Under the pieces are notes generated by a model. The model was not told where the DNA came from and did no database searches. It worked only from the letters and a program-made list of their open reading frames with translations. The translations under genes and the position numbers were made by a program. A stretch of 64,000 nt of DNA from Hysterangium stoloniferum (taxonomy: Eukaryota; Basidiomycota; Agaricomycetes; Hysterangiales; Hysterangiaceae): contig WHVD01000012.1 of assembly GCA_015178975.1 (NCBI GenBank), positions 62,001 to 126,000 of the forward strand, given 5' to 3'. Positions 20,940 through 33,000 of this stretch are shown piece after piece. Position 1 is the first letter of the stretch, and each line of letters starts with the position of its first letter.

Positions 20940-23667
20940 CTAAACTGTAAACCGTTTGTCACTAAGGTAATTCACAATCTCAATGTGCCCCGCCCGTATT
21001 GCTGCAACCAATGCTCGATCTCCCTCTGATCCTAAATGGGAATGAGAAAATTTTAGGACAAGGTAAGGCTGAACATGAACACACCTTTGAGATCCAGACT
21101 CGCTCCTTTATCACCAAGGTATTTCACAATCTCAATGTGCCCCGCCCGTGATGCCGCAACCAGCGCTCTATCTCTGTCTGATCCTAAAGGAGAATATGGA
21201 AATTTAAGGACAGGAAGGCTGGGCTGATTATGAACACACCTGCAAGATCCAGACTCGCTCCTTTATCACCAAGGTATTTCACAATCTCAATGTGCCCCGC
21301 CCGTGATGCTGCAACCAGCGCTCGATCTCCCTGAGATCCTAAACGAGAATATGCAGATTTAAGGACAAGAAGGCTAGGCTGAATATGAGCACACCTGCGA
21401 GATCCAAATTCGCTCCTTTATCACCGAGGTATTTCACAACCTCGATGTGCCCCGCCCATGATGCTGCAACGAGCGCTTGATCTTCCTCTGATCCTAAATG
21501 AGAATATGCAAATTTAAGGACAGGAAGGCTGGACTGAATATGAACACACCTGCAAGATCCAGAATCGCTCCTTTATCACCAAGGTATTTCACAACCTCGA
21601 TGTGCCCCGCCCGTGATGCTGCAACGAGCGCTCGATCTCCGGCTAATCCTAAACGAGAATATGCGAATTTGAGGACAGGAAGGTTAGGCTGACTATGGAC
21701 ACACCTGCGAGATCCAGACTCGCTCCTTTATCACCAAGGTATTTGACAATCTCAATGTGCCCCGCCTGTGATGCCGCAACCAGCGCTCGATCTCCGTCTG
21801 ATCCTATGTGAGAATGTGCAGATTTAAGGACAAGAAGGCTAGACTGACTATGAACATACCTTCGAGATCAATATTCGCTCCTTTATCACCAAGGTATTTC
21901 ACGACCTCGATGTGCCCCGCCCGTGTTGCTGCAACCAGCGCTCGATCTCCAAACATTCCTAAATTGGAATATGTAGTTCTAAGCAAAGGAAGGTTAGGCT
22001 GAACATGAACACACCCTCGAGATCCAGACTCGCTCTTTTATCACCGAGGTATTTCACAACCTTGATGTGCCCCGCCCATGATGCTGCAACGAGCGCTCGA
22101 TCTCCCTCTGATCCTAAATGAGAATCAGCAAATTTAAGGACAAAAAGGTTGGACTGAATGTGAACACACCTTTGAGATCCACATTCGCTCCTTTATCACC
22201 AAGGTATTTCACAACCTCGATGTGCCTCACCCGTGTTGCTGCAACCAGCGCTCGATCTCCGTCTGATCCTAAATGAGAATATGAAAATTTGAGGACAGGA
22301 AGGTTAGGCTGACTATGGACACACACCTTTGAGATCCAGATTCGCTCCTTTATCACCAAGGTATTTGACAATCTCAATGTGCCCCGCCCGTGATGCTGCA
22401 ACCAGCGCTTGACCTCCGTCTGATCCTAAATGTGAATATGCAGATTTAAGGACAAGAAGGCTAGGCTGAATATGAACACACCTTCGAGATCAAGGTTCGC
22501 TCCTGTATCACCAAGGTATTTCCACAACCTCGATGTGCCCCGCCAATGTTGCTGCAACCAGCGCTCGGTCTCCAAACATTCCTAGATGAGAATATGTAGT
22601 TTTAAGCAAAGGAAAGCCAGACTGAACATGGACACACCTTCGAGATCCAGACTCGCTCCTTTACCACCCAGGTATTTCACAGCCTCGATGTGCCCTGCCT
22701 GTGATGCTACTACCAGCGCTCGATCTCCGTTTGATCCTAAATGAAAATATGCAAATTTAAAACCAAGAAGGCTAGGCTGAATATGAACACACCTGCGAGA
22801 TCCAGACTCGCTCCTTTCTCACCAAGGTATTTCACAACCTCGATGTGCCCCGCCCGTGAGGCTGCAACGAGCGCTCGATCTCCATCTGATCCTAAATGAG
22901 AATAAGCAAATTTAATGACAAGAAGGCCTAGGCTGAATATGAACACACCTTTGAGATCCAGACTCGCTCCTTTATCCCCAAGGTATTTCACCACCTCGAT
23001 GTGCCCCGCCCGTGATGCTACAACCAACGCTCGATCTCCCTCCGATCCTAAATGAGAATATGCAAATGTAAGGACAAGAAGGCTAGGCTGATTATGGACA
23101 CACCTTTGAGATCTAGACTCGCTCCTTTATCACCAAGGTATTTCACAACCTCGATGTGCCCCGCCCGTGATGCGGCAACCAACGCTCGATCTCCCTCTGA
23201 TCCTAAATAAGAATATGCTAATTTAAGGACAAGAAGGCTAGGCTGAATATGAACACACCTTTGAGATCCAGATTCGCTCCTTTATCACCAAGGTATTTCA
23301 CAACCTCGATGTGACCCCTCCGTGTTGCTGCAACTAGCGCTCGATCTCCAAACATTCCTAGATGAGAATATGTAGTTTTAAGCAAAGGAAAGCCAGACTG
23401 AAAATGAACATACCTTCGAGATCCAGACTCGCCCCTTTATCACCCAGGTATTTCACAGCCTCGATGTGCCCTGCCCGTGATGCTTCTACCAGCGCTCGAT
23501 CTCCGTTTGATCCTAAACGAGAATATGCAAATTTAAAACCAAGAAGGCTAGGCTGGATATGAACACACCTGCGAGATCCAGATTCGCTCCTTTATCACCA
23601 AGGTATTTCACAACCTCGATGTGCCTCCCCCGTGAGGCTGCAAGTAGTGCTGAGCCAAGATATGCTC
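20940..23667 (-). repeat. Tandem array of 18 ankyrin exon+intron modules (about 155 bp each)
   Basis: The DNA repeats every 154-157 bases, exon and intron together, so intron sequences are as alike as exon sequences. Subtypes are visible. M7, M11 and M16 have an exon beginning GMFGDRAL preceded by an intron ending CATCTAG or CAATTTAG. M12 and M17 share CCACCCAGG and intron AAAACC variants. M11-M12-M13 resemble M16-M17-M18, a higher-order repeat of about five modules (about 775 bases). Confidence 0.88.
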
Positions 23668-24180
23668 CTTTGCAATTCCAGTTAATGTTTAGTTACTTTT
23701 AGAAGCATCGCATACCTTGGTCTCTGCCAGTTTCATTTCGTCCGACCAATATCTCTACCATTTCACTCTTCCCCTGTTCTGCCACAAACTCGAGAGCTGT
23801 TGTTTCAAAACCATTTATACCTTCATATGAATTAATCTTTTTTTTATTTTAAAGTCATTCTTCTCGCAATACCTCACTTACGCTGTGCTGTATCGGTAGC
23901 ATGAATGGTTTTATTGTTTAATAAGAATTCCACGACCTCAAGATCGCCCTCCTTCACAGCTGCTGCAACTGCAGTCACACCCCTCTGATCTAGCCCACGC
24001 TCTAGATAGATGCAAACATGGGAAGGAAGAAAGTCATACCTTTTGTGTTGATAGGCGCACCTCTCTCAATCAGATTCTTGAACTCCCTGACTCTGCCGCT
24101 GAGTATGGCATCTCGGAACAAATCTTCCAACTTCCTTTCATCTTTGAACCGCTCTTGAATTTTTCTTTCTTGCCGTTGTA
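20940..24180 (-). CDS. Ankyrin-repeat gene built of repeated exon-intron modules, 5' end lost
   Basis: Reading the minus strand from 24180: a first partial exon (24180-24040), exons 24001-23882 and 23820-23716, then 18 modular exons from 23667 down to a stop TAG at 20942-20940. Modules M18 to M2 are 99 nt (33 codons), both borders in phase 1, each encoding one ankyrin repeat of the form GSDGDRALVAASRAGHIEVV plus KYLGDKGA(S/N)LDLK. Introns are about 56 nt, with donors mostly GTGTGTTC and acceptors CATTTAG. Example positions: M15 23104-23202, M14 22949-23047, M9 22170-22268, M2 21085-21183. Module M11 (22482-22581) has 100 nt, a one-base insertion that shifts the frame, so this allele may be a pseudogene. 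The promoter and start are replaced by a gypsy element at about 24181. The ankyrin fold implies protein binding; the partner is unknown. Confidence 0.8.
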
Positions 24181-24695
24181 CAAAACTATCACAGAGTGCT
24201 GAGGAGTACATTTCTCAGTTCAAACAATTCAAAGAGGATACATTGTACAATGATGCAGCCCTCATTGAGAAATTTGAACAGGGACTCAACTCTGCCCTGG
24301 TTGATAAGATATATGCTCTCCCAGAAATGCCTACTACTTTGAAAGAATGGTTTGAATGGGCCACCAGATTAGATAGACAGTGGAGACAAAGGGAGGCTAG
24401 TAGAAGAAACTTTGGCCAGTCTTCCAAATCCCATAAACCAGCCATACTCCAGAAAAGTATCCTGCCCAGCCAAACAGCCCAGACTGCTAAACCATCTAAG
24501 GCTGTACCTATGGAAGTAGATTCAGGATGGAAGGCTGTCAGACCTCTCATATGTTTCAAGTGCAGAAAGCCAGGACAGAAGGCCACTCAATGCAACTCAA
24601 AAATGGATATTAATAGTATGGACTTTGATGCTCTGAAGGCCTATATGAGGGAAGAATTGCAGAAAGAGCAGGGTGGACAGAAAGAGGGTTTTTAA
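24181..24695 (+). CDS. gag: gypsy Gag, C-terminal part
   Basis: Open frame from the junction to TAA at 24693-24695, encoding the end of the capsid domain (LIEKFEQGLNSALVDKIYAL, then TTLKEWFEWATRLDRQWRQ) and one zinc-knuckle-like motif CFKCRKPGQKATQC. In the canonical CX2CX4HX4C knuckle the third ligand is His; here it is Gln, which should weaken zinc binding. Gag packages the element RNA into cytoplasmic particles. The frame ends at a heptamer suited to -1 frameshifting into pol. Confidence 0.82.
24686..24692 (+). promoter_or_regulatory. Candidate -1 ribosomal frameshift heptamer GGGTTTT
   Basis: In the gag frame the codons read GAG GGT TTT TAA. The heptamer G-GGT-TTT fits X-XXY-YYZ, and slipping back one base gives GGG TTT TTA AAG, which is open into pol. 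The slip site sits directly before the gag stop, the usual arrangement in Ty3/gypsy elements. Confidence 0.6.
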
Positions 24696-27600
24696 AGGCA
24701 CCATTGGTGAAGGACATGTCCCAATGGAGTAATAGATTTAGTGTATTAGAAAATCCCAAAGAAATTATCTTAAATCAATCAGAAATTCTAGACACTAATT
24801 CAGAACCCATGTCAGCCACACCCTCTCCAGAAGATCCCCCTCAAAGAATTTATATCAGAAGTCTTAACCCCAAAACCTCTACCCAGCTTCCTATTGTTCT
24901 CAGGTCTTTGGACACAGGAGTTAGAATGTCAGTAACTGCACTATTAGACAGTGGAGCTACTGGTTCCTTTTTGGACAAAAGATTTGTGGAATACCACAAT
25001 CTCAATACAATTAAACTCCCCAGATCTATCCCTGTTTACAATGTTGATGGGACATTAAACCAAGGAGGCTCTATCCATGAAGAAGTAGAATTGACAATGA
25101 TCTTCAAAGATCATACAGAAAAGGCACTCTTTGCTGTATGTGACCTTGGAGACAAATCTGCAATTATTGGACATACTTGGCTCTTTCACCATAACCCTGA
25201 AATCAATTGGAGAACTGGACAAGTAGATTTGACTAGGTGTCCATCTGAATGTCTCCAGATTAGGAAAATCAGGAAAAGTAGACAAAGGAAGGTAGCAGAG
25301 TTTAGAAGGAAACTTCCTAGTCTCATTGAGGATGCAGATGAAGATGATGAGGAAGATGATCAGTCAGGAGTTGAAGACAGTGACAGGATCTGGATTACAA
25401 CTATCTATCCTCAGTCTAATATCAATGCTACTTCTACTGTATCACAGAAGTTGGCAGAGGAATCTCATAAACAAGACCAGAAGAAAACCTTTGAGGAACT
25501 AGTTCCAAAATGTTATCACCAGTTCAAGGGAATATTCTCCAAAGAGTTTTTTGACAGATTGCCAGATAAGAAACCCTGGGATCATGCCATTGAATTGAAG
25601 CCTGGATCAGAACCTTTTAGAAGCAAGCTCTATCCTTTAGCACCACATGAGCAGAAGGAACTGGATGAATTCTTAGGAGAGAACCTTAAAAGTGGAAGGA
25701 TCCAACCCTCCAAGTCTCCTATGGCATCTCCAGTGTTCTTTATAAAGAAGAAGGATGGGTCTTTAAGATTGGTCCAGGATTACAGAAAGCTAAATGACAT
25801 CACTATCAAAAACTCCTATCCTCTACCACTCATCTCTGACATTATCAGCAAGTTGAAGGGAGCCAAATACTTCACTAAGTTGGATGTCAGATGGGGCTAT
25901 AATAATGTCAGAATAAAAGAAGGAGATGAATGGAAAGCAGCTTTCAGAACCAATAGAGGACTGTTTGAACCATTGGTCATGTTCTTTGGTCTTACCAATA
26001 GTCCTGCTGCATTTCAGACCATGATGAATGACTTATTCATAGAGTTGATTGATGGTCAAGTTGTCATTGTCTACATGGATGATATTCTTATCTTCACAAA
26101 CACTTTGGAACAACATAGAGAAGTGGTCAAAAGGGTCTTTGAAATATTGGAGAAAAACAAGCTTTATTTGAAAGCAGAAAAATGTGAATTTGAAAAGGAA
26201 AAGATTGAATATATTGGACTTATCATTTCACATGGCTGCATCTCCATGGACCCAGTGAAGATAGAGGGTGTCTCCAAATGGCCAGAACCTACCACAGTCA
26301 AGGAGATTCAATCTTTCCTAGGCTTTGTCAACTTCTACAGAAGGTTTATCCAGGACTTTGCAAAAATAGCCAGACCCCTTCATAATCTAACAAGGAAAGA
26401 TACAGCATGGAAGTGGACTATGGAAGAAAAGGCAGCCTTTCAAGGCCTGAAGGACAAGGTCACTTCATCTCCAATTCTTGTCTTTCCTGATGACGGCAAA
26501 CCCTACAAGTTAGAGGCAGACAGTTCTGACTTTGCAACAGGTGCTGTCTTGTCTCAGGAAGGACCAGATGGAAAGTGGCACCCTGTAGCCTTTTTATCTA
26601 AGAGTCTGAATGAAGTGGAAAGAAATTATGAAATCCATGACAAAGAAATGCTGGCTATCATTACAGCTCTGGATGAATGGAGGCACTATCTTGAAGGGAG
26701 TAGTCATACCTTTCAAATCTGGACAGACCACAAAAATATGGAGTACTTTATGTCTGCCAAAAAACTTAATAGGAGGCAGGCTAGATGGTCCCTGTTTTTG
26801 TCCAGATTTGACTTCACGTTACATCATAGGCCTGGTAAAAGTTCCCTGAAACCAGATGCTCTATCCAGAAGACCTGATAATGGAAAAGGAGAGAGGGATA
26901 ATGAAGATATTACCCTTCTCAAACCTTCTCATTTCAGGATCCAAGCTCTTAAACAGGGTCATGTTATATTAGTAGGACAGGAGACAGATCTGCTGAGGAA
27001 AATCAGACAGGCCAAAGATATGGAAGAAGTTGTAGTCAAGGCAGTAGAAGAACTGAAAAAATCAGGGAGTAGAAGAATTGAAGGCACAGAGTGGGCAGAA
27101 GAACAGGCTCTCATTCTCTTCAAAGGGAAAGTCTATGTGCCAAAGGATATGGAACTTAGAAGGCAGGTTGTTGAACTGCATCATGATGCTCATACCAGTG
27201 GCCACCCAGGCAGATGGAAAACCTTAGAATTGGTCTCCAGGAATTACTGGTGGCCAGGAATATCCAGATTTGTTGCATTTTATACCAAAGGATGTGATAG
27301 GTGCAATAGAACTAAGACATATCCTGCCAGTCCTGTTGGAAAGCTTGTACCAACCCAGATTCCTAAGGAAATTTGGGAAATCATCACTTTGGATCTGATT
27401 ACTGGACTACCAGAAAGCCAAGGATACAATGCCATCATGGTAGTAGTGGATAGACTTAGTAAAATGATTCATATCATACCCACTACAGACCAGATCACTT
27501 CAGAAGGTATTGCTAGGCTCTATGGAAACTCCATCGTCTCCCTTCACAGATCATCAGTGACAGAGGACCCCAGTTTGTCTCAAAATTCACAAGAGAGCTG

Positions 27601-28476
27601 AATTCAATCCTAGGGATCAAAGTTGCAGCTTCTACAGCCTATCATCCTCAGACAGATGGCCAGACAGAAAGAGTAAATCAGGAGGTAGAACAATGCCTTA
27701 GACTCTTTGTGAATCACAGACAGGATGATTGGGCAGAATGGTTGTCTTTAGCAGAATTCTGCCATAACAACAGAGTTCAAGCATCTACTAGGCAGACACC
27801 TTTTATTTTGAATAATGGCAGGCATCCTAGATTGGGGACTGAGCCTTTTAGAAGCAGCCAAATAAAATATGTGGAGCAGTTTATTAAAGACATGCAGGAG
27901 GCAAGGAAAGAAGCAGCAGCTGCACTTCATAGGGCTGCTGATGATATGGCTAGGTACTATGACCAGTCTATAAAAGAGGCAGACATCTATAAGCCAGGAG
28001 ATAAAGTATGGTTAGAAGGCAGAGACATTCAGACAGACAGGCCATCTAAAAAACTAGAAGACAAGCGATATGGACCCTTTGAAATCACCAAAGTTATTGG
28101 TCCAAATGCCTATGAGTTGAAATTGCCTTCTTCCATGAAAATTCATCCAGTCTTCAATGTAGCCAAGCTCAGGCCTTTCCATGAGGACACAATTCAAGGG
28201 AGGATACCTCCAGTTAGGCCTCCTCCAGTTGTAAAAGGAGATAGCAGATTGGCAAGGGGAAAACTACAATATCTGGTGAAATGGAAAGGGTACCCTCAAG
28301 AAGAATGCACATGGGAACCTGCTGACACTCTTGGAAACTCCAAAAAATTAGTGGATAAATTCCATAGCCAACACTCCTTTGTGCCCAGGAGAATCTCTGC
28401 TTTAACCTTCAATCGACTCCCTTTTCAAGAATATATCAATTTTACAGAGACCGTGACTCAAACTGAAACCCTTTAA
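24696..28476 (+). pseudogene. pol: gypsy Pol (PR-RT-RNase H-IN-chromodomain) with one integrase frameshift
   Basis: Numbered from 24704: protease motif DSGATG at about residue 82; RT with KLDVRWGYNNVRI, FFGLTNSPAAFQ and YMDD at 457-460; RNase H with EADSSDFATGAVLSQ; then the integrase zinc domain (HHDAHTSGHPGRWK ... CDRCNRTK) and core start LDLITGLPESQG. Near 27528 the frame shifts: after Y-G-N the integrase continues in another frame (LHRLPSQIISDRGPQFVSKF) through YHPQTDGQTERVNQE. The first frame ends at 27601, the second at 28476. The C-terminus has a chromodomain (LQYLVKWKGYPQEECTWEP), which marks chromoviruses and can direct integration to modified chromatin. A short deletion in integrase makes this copy non-autonomous. 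Confidence 0.88.
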
Positions 28477-28997
28477 CCTCAAAGCAAGCTTTATTATCAA
28501 CTTATAGTTATCAAGTGATTAATGAAGTGAAACCTTTGCAGTGGGATTGACCCCTCCACTGGCATGCTTGGGTGGATAATTCACATTTGTGGTGTTCCTG
28601 AACAGAGTTCGGGCAACAGTGAAGTTGTCAGCTCTGGTGCATACACTTACAATTGAGTTATGGTTTAATTGGATGAGTACATTCATTTGGGAAATAGATG
28701 TCAGGGGTAACACAATTAGCAAGTGTTGTGACATCTCAAAGATGAACTTAATGTCAGATATGCAACCAGAATCCCCTTTATTATCTCCTTTATGAGATAA
28801 AGCCCGCCTTACTGCCTGATTGGATTGTATACAATTCGACAAGGTAGCTTAAGGTTGAGTTAAGATTACAGATGGATATTACATTCTTTGGAACTTGATG
28901 GTATTTATCCCCTAAAGTGGTGTGGCCGTCTCTTGGCTTCTTCCTTATCATCCCATTCCCCCTGAGAAGCTTCCAAATTGAGGAAGTTTTCAAAGCC
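28477..28997 (+). other. 3' non-coding tail of the gypsy element (LTR not resolved)
   Basis: About 520 bases without a frame between the chromodomain stop and the Y-family segment. Much of it is probably 3' LTR, but with no 5' LTR in the window the boundary cannot be set. The right edge is the start of similarity to 45250 and 59590. Confidence 0.45.
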
Positions 28998-29681
28998 AAT
29001 GATGCGTGCAATTAGTATCATCCCTCGTATCAAGGCTAATGTGGAGATTCAGGCTGCAACGCAGGCACAGCAGGAACGAAATATGTCACTGTTAGGTCTA
29101 ACAGATGATGGTAGTGACCTTTTGACGTGCCGAAGGTGGATAGTCCTGAATCAGATAAGTCGGGTTTGGGACTTGAGTTGGATACCATTGTGCAAGTGTT
29201 AGACACTAGGTGGGTTTTCCTGTTCATCTTTAGCAAACAAAAAGCGTGCCGATCTAACGAACATGTGCGACACAGAGCAATCAGTGGGGCCAGAAACCTG
29301 ATGAGAGGAGAGGACTTGACTGCCAAACAACTTCCATCTGATAACGAATTGCCATCACTTCATGCTTACGGCTGCCGTGTTCTATGGTTCTATCATCAAG
29401 TTCCATCTACTATCTTCCATCCGTGGCAAATCAGTGTATCCGTCCAGGACATGCTAATGCCACATGTTTTTGCTGAACCGACTTGGCACATTTGTGGAGT
29501 AGAGTTGTAACCGTGGTAAAGCGCCTGTACTACAGTTGCGGACAATCAAAGTCGGCAAGTTTGATATCTCACGATCGAGAACTTTTGGCAAGAAACTAAT
29601 TTCAGATTTGGATTCATCTGGAGTCAAAACGCGTTGCGATGCGGTATATAAATGTAATTTACAAAAAAACAAACCCCCTTA
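28998..29681 (+). pseudogene. Truncated Y/W-family segment left of the LINE
   Basis: 28998-29215 matches the late coding exon of family Y at 45248-45460 and 59592-59795 (IKANVEIQAATQAQQERN on the plus strand), but reads with a frameshift after the GLTDDGSD part. 29216-29681 matches 45461-45865 and weakly the W family. It contains GCGTTGCGATGCGGTATATA (from about 29627), which is the empty-site counterpart of the copia insertion at 45866. The gypsy element cuts it on the left and the LINE on the right. Confidence 0.65.
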
Positions 29682-29695
29682 TCACGTGACACCAG
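29682..29695 (+). repeat. Target site duplication, left (LINE)
   Basis: TCACGTGACACCAG, identical to 35750-35763. The paralogous locus near 50718 carries this region without the LINE, confirming the insertion. Confidence 0.93.
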
Positions 29696-29729
29696 TTTTT
29701 TTTTTTTTTTTTTTTTTTTCTTTTTTTTT

Positions 29730-30052
29730 GATATATTTGTATCCCACTTCAAGTAACAAGGACTAACTGTGGCCAGGGGCATGGTGTCCCCACTAAACTA
29801 TGCTACGGAATTACGAAGTGCCGAGTGAGCTACATGGGTATGAGGGATTTTGGTGGGAGGGAAGCAGTCTGGGTTTTCGGTGGGAGGTGGGAAGTGGGGG
29901 TTGTAGGCACAAAAAGAAAGAGACACGAGAGGATAATACAAGCATGCGAAGGGGATATAAGTACACGAAGGAAACACAAATAGCTAGAAGGAGACTTTTC
30001 TGTGTCCAGGAGATAGGAAGTGTAGGTCAAGCGGGAGGTCCGGTAGGGGCCT
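29730..30052 (-). other. LINE 3' untranslated region
   Basis: Non-coding sequence between the ORF2 stop and the poly(A) tail, almost identical to the 5'-truncated copy at 44180-44479. This shows that both copies derive from the same family and share the 3' end. Confidence 0.8.
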
Positions 30053-33000
30053 CTAGGGTGGGTCGTGAGTCTGTGTGGTTTCAGGCGTGCCGGGTTGGGT
30101 CGAAATGGGGTTCTGAGGTCTGTTAGGCTGTTTCGCAAAGGCAGCAGTTTGGCAAATGAACTTAGAAACCGCCCTGAGCCCCGACTTCGTGCCCAAGAGG
30201 AAGGCTAGGTCGAGTCCACGCGAGACCTTGCACAGGAGGGAGCGGTGTCCTTCAAAGAGGGAGCAGCTGGTGAGGATGTGTTCGCGCGTCTGGAGAGGAG
30301 CAGAGCCACATGGGCAGGCAGTGGAGAGGTTGGGAAGAAAGCGAGAGTAGTACTCCCCAAGGAAGCCATGCCCGGTGATTGCTTGGATGAGGCGGGTGTG
30401 TTGTGCTCGGGAGCCGGGGAAGTCCTTGTGGATGGGAGAGAGTTTGAGCGATGGCGGGCTAGTGAGGACCAGAGCTGAGGCATTTGAGTGCGGTTTGGCG
30501 GCCCAATCCCTGCCCCATTCTCTAACTGAGCGGACTTTGGCCCTTTCCCGGGCCCAAGTGATAGTCGAGTGCAGTACTGGCCTGGCAGAGGTGGCCTGCT
30601 TTGCCAGCGTGTCAGCGCGTTCATTGCCTTGAAAGCCTGAGTGGCCTGGGACCCACAATATTTCCAAGGAGGTGCATCGGGAGGAGGTAAGCAGGGAATC
30701 AACATGTTTGCGGAATAAGGCTGAGCACAGTTGTGCTGGGTGTGGTGATGGATCGAGAATAGACAATATTGCTGCCTGGTTGTCAGCAAAGAATGTTGCA
30801 CACGTTATGGAGGGGAACTGGTCAATGATTCCTGGCAGGCGGGCGGCAGCACCAGCGAGAGCAAGCATCTCGGCATCAAAGACACTTGCCCTGCGTCCCA
30901 GGCCCCATTGGCCGGAGGCTACCTCTGTACCAAGATGTACTGCTGAGAAGCCGCATCCTGTCCGTTTATTGCCATTGGATCGTCGTCTTGATCCATCAGT
31001 GAATACGGCCAGGTGAGACGGGTCAGTAGATATTACTTTGATGCGGCTCTTGAGCTGGTTGATGAACCTTTGGCGTTCTTCGTCAGAAGAGCGTGCAGCT
31101 GGGAGGATGGTTTGGAGGCGGTCACCCCAGGGGTTCTCTCTCTCCCAGGGTGGTGGGGTGTATGGGGAGATTCTCTCCGACTTGGCACTCGTGAGGGCAG
31201 CCAAACGGTGTATGATGGTAGGAGGTGGAGTCTTTCCCCCCCTCTTGTTTGATCGGCGCACGGCCTGGGGGTGTAGAGGAAAGGTGGGATCGTGCTCATC
31301 CCAGTGAGGAGGGAGACGGGCTAGAACCTGGGATGTGACCGGGAGGGCCCGGAATCGCGTTGCAGTATTCGAGGACAGGCGCTTTAGGAGAAATGGGATG
31401 GGGATAATGGAGGCCAGATGGTGCATTTCTGCGATTGGGGTAGTGCGAAAGGCCCCAAGGAGCCAGCGAAGTCCAACGGCTTGGGCACGCTCCAGGGGCT
31501 TAATGAGCTCTTTTTGACGGACTCCTGTGTACCACACAGCGGAACCAAAGGTGAGAATTGGGAGGATTACAGTGATGTAGAGAAGGCGGGCATTAGTAAC
31601 AGAGAGGCCTCGCACACAATTGGCAAGGATTCGAAGGCCAGCTACGGCAGAGAGGGCCTTGTTTGAGACCTCAGAGACGTGTCGCCTGAATGTGAGATGG
31701 CTATCGAACCACACCCCTAACCACCTGATAACGGGCTGGGGGTTGACGTTGAAAGGTTGAGAATGGGGTGGGTGGATGGTGAGTGGCATGTCTGATGAGG
31801 GCATTGTTTTGGGACGAAAGAAATGAATAAGCTCTGTCTTGTCAACATCTGTGGAGAGCCCAAGTGCACTGATTGTGGAGAGCACGGGTTTGAGAGCCTC
31901 ACCTAGCAGGTGGACATTGGATTCCAGAGAGTGTGAATAGGCCAGGATGAGCACATCATCGACATAAGACTTCACATTTGTCCCAGGGACTGCTGTAGAG
32001 AGACGGAGGATGGGTGACGCGTAGATCGTGGAAAGAATAGGAGAGAGGGGGGACCCCTGGGGTATGCCAACCTCAGTGAGGGGGACAATGGGACCAGTGG
32101 ATCCATCCACCCGGACCTTTGACGCTCCGCTGCGAGAGGAAAGACTTGACCCACCCAATGAGGTGGGGGGCAAAGCCTAGTAGTTCCATGGTGCGAATGA
32201 GATGGGGATGATTGACAAAATCAAAGAATCCTTTAATGTCGAGTGTAACCGCTGTGGCCACCCGTTTGGTACTCCAGGCGGCTTGAATGTCATGTGTTAG
32301 TGTGAGACACGCATCAATAACCGAGGATTTATCTCGGCCACCAAACTGGTTGGATGGAACCAGGTTGAGTTGCCCAACCTCAAAGGTGACACGTTGGGCA
32401 ACAAGCTTTTCGAGAAGCTTGCTGAGGCATTCAAGGAGGGAGATAGGACGATAAGAGCGGGGGTTAGACATGTCTGCCTTCCTGGGCTTAGGGACAACAG
32501 TGACAATGGCAGTCTTAAGGCGTGTTGGGTGGTGTTGGTGGGTGACACATCCATTTAGGAGTTTCCGTTATCACATCTGGGTTGACCTCAAAGGCCCACT
32601 TTATGAGTCTCCAGTTGATGCCTGACTCACCGGGTGCAGATCTATTGGATGTGGAGGATAAAGAGTTCCGGATCTCACTCTGAGTGAAGACAGGGAAGTC
32701 CCGGATCGGAAGGGGCGGTGGGTCGTCAGGTAAGTCGATCAGAGCTGGTGGGGCTGCGGCGGGAAAGAAGGCTTGGGCAAATGCACGGCCCTGCTCCTCG
32801 GGGTGGGTGGAGACACCTGTGGCAGAGCGGATAGGGGGAGTCCGAGAGCGTCGGCTCCCTGTGGCCCATTTGGTGAGGCTCCATATTTCTGTGGGGGCCG
32901 TGTCACAGATGATATCTGTGGCCCACTCCCGTTTGGCAGTGCGGACTACGCCTCGGAACCTACTCCTGGCAATGCTTTTGTTTACTCGAGCAGCCGTCTG

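Larger units (their letters stand above)
24181..28997 (+). mobile_element. Ty3/gypsy chromovirus, 5'-truncated
   Basis: Starts within gag (SQSAEEYISQFKQF near 24190) directly against the ankyrin exon and runs through protease, RT, RNase H, integrase and chromodomain to about 28476, with a 3' non-coding tail until the duplicated Y segment near 28998. The N-terminal half of gag and the 5' LTR are missing and no target duplication can be matched, so the left edge is a truncation or recombination point. The coding part is well preserved: one clear frameshift in integrase plus the normal gag-pol frame change. Confidence 0.88.

Noticed and set aside
13186-20940. Telomere-like TTTAGGG/CCCTAAA strings
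   Set aside because: Only two or three units at each place, without a tandem run; too short to claim an interstitial telomere.
21000-23650. Regularly spaced repeats resembling a CRISPR array
   Set aside because: The 155-base period consists of 99-base coding exons and similar introns; the spacers are alike, not unique, and the host is eukaryotic.
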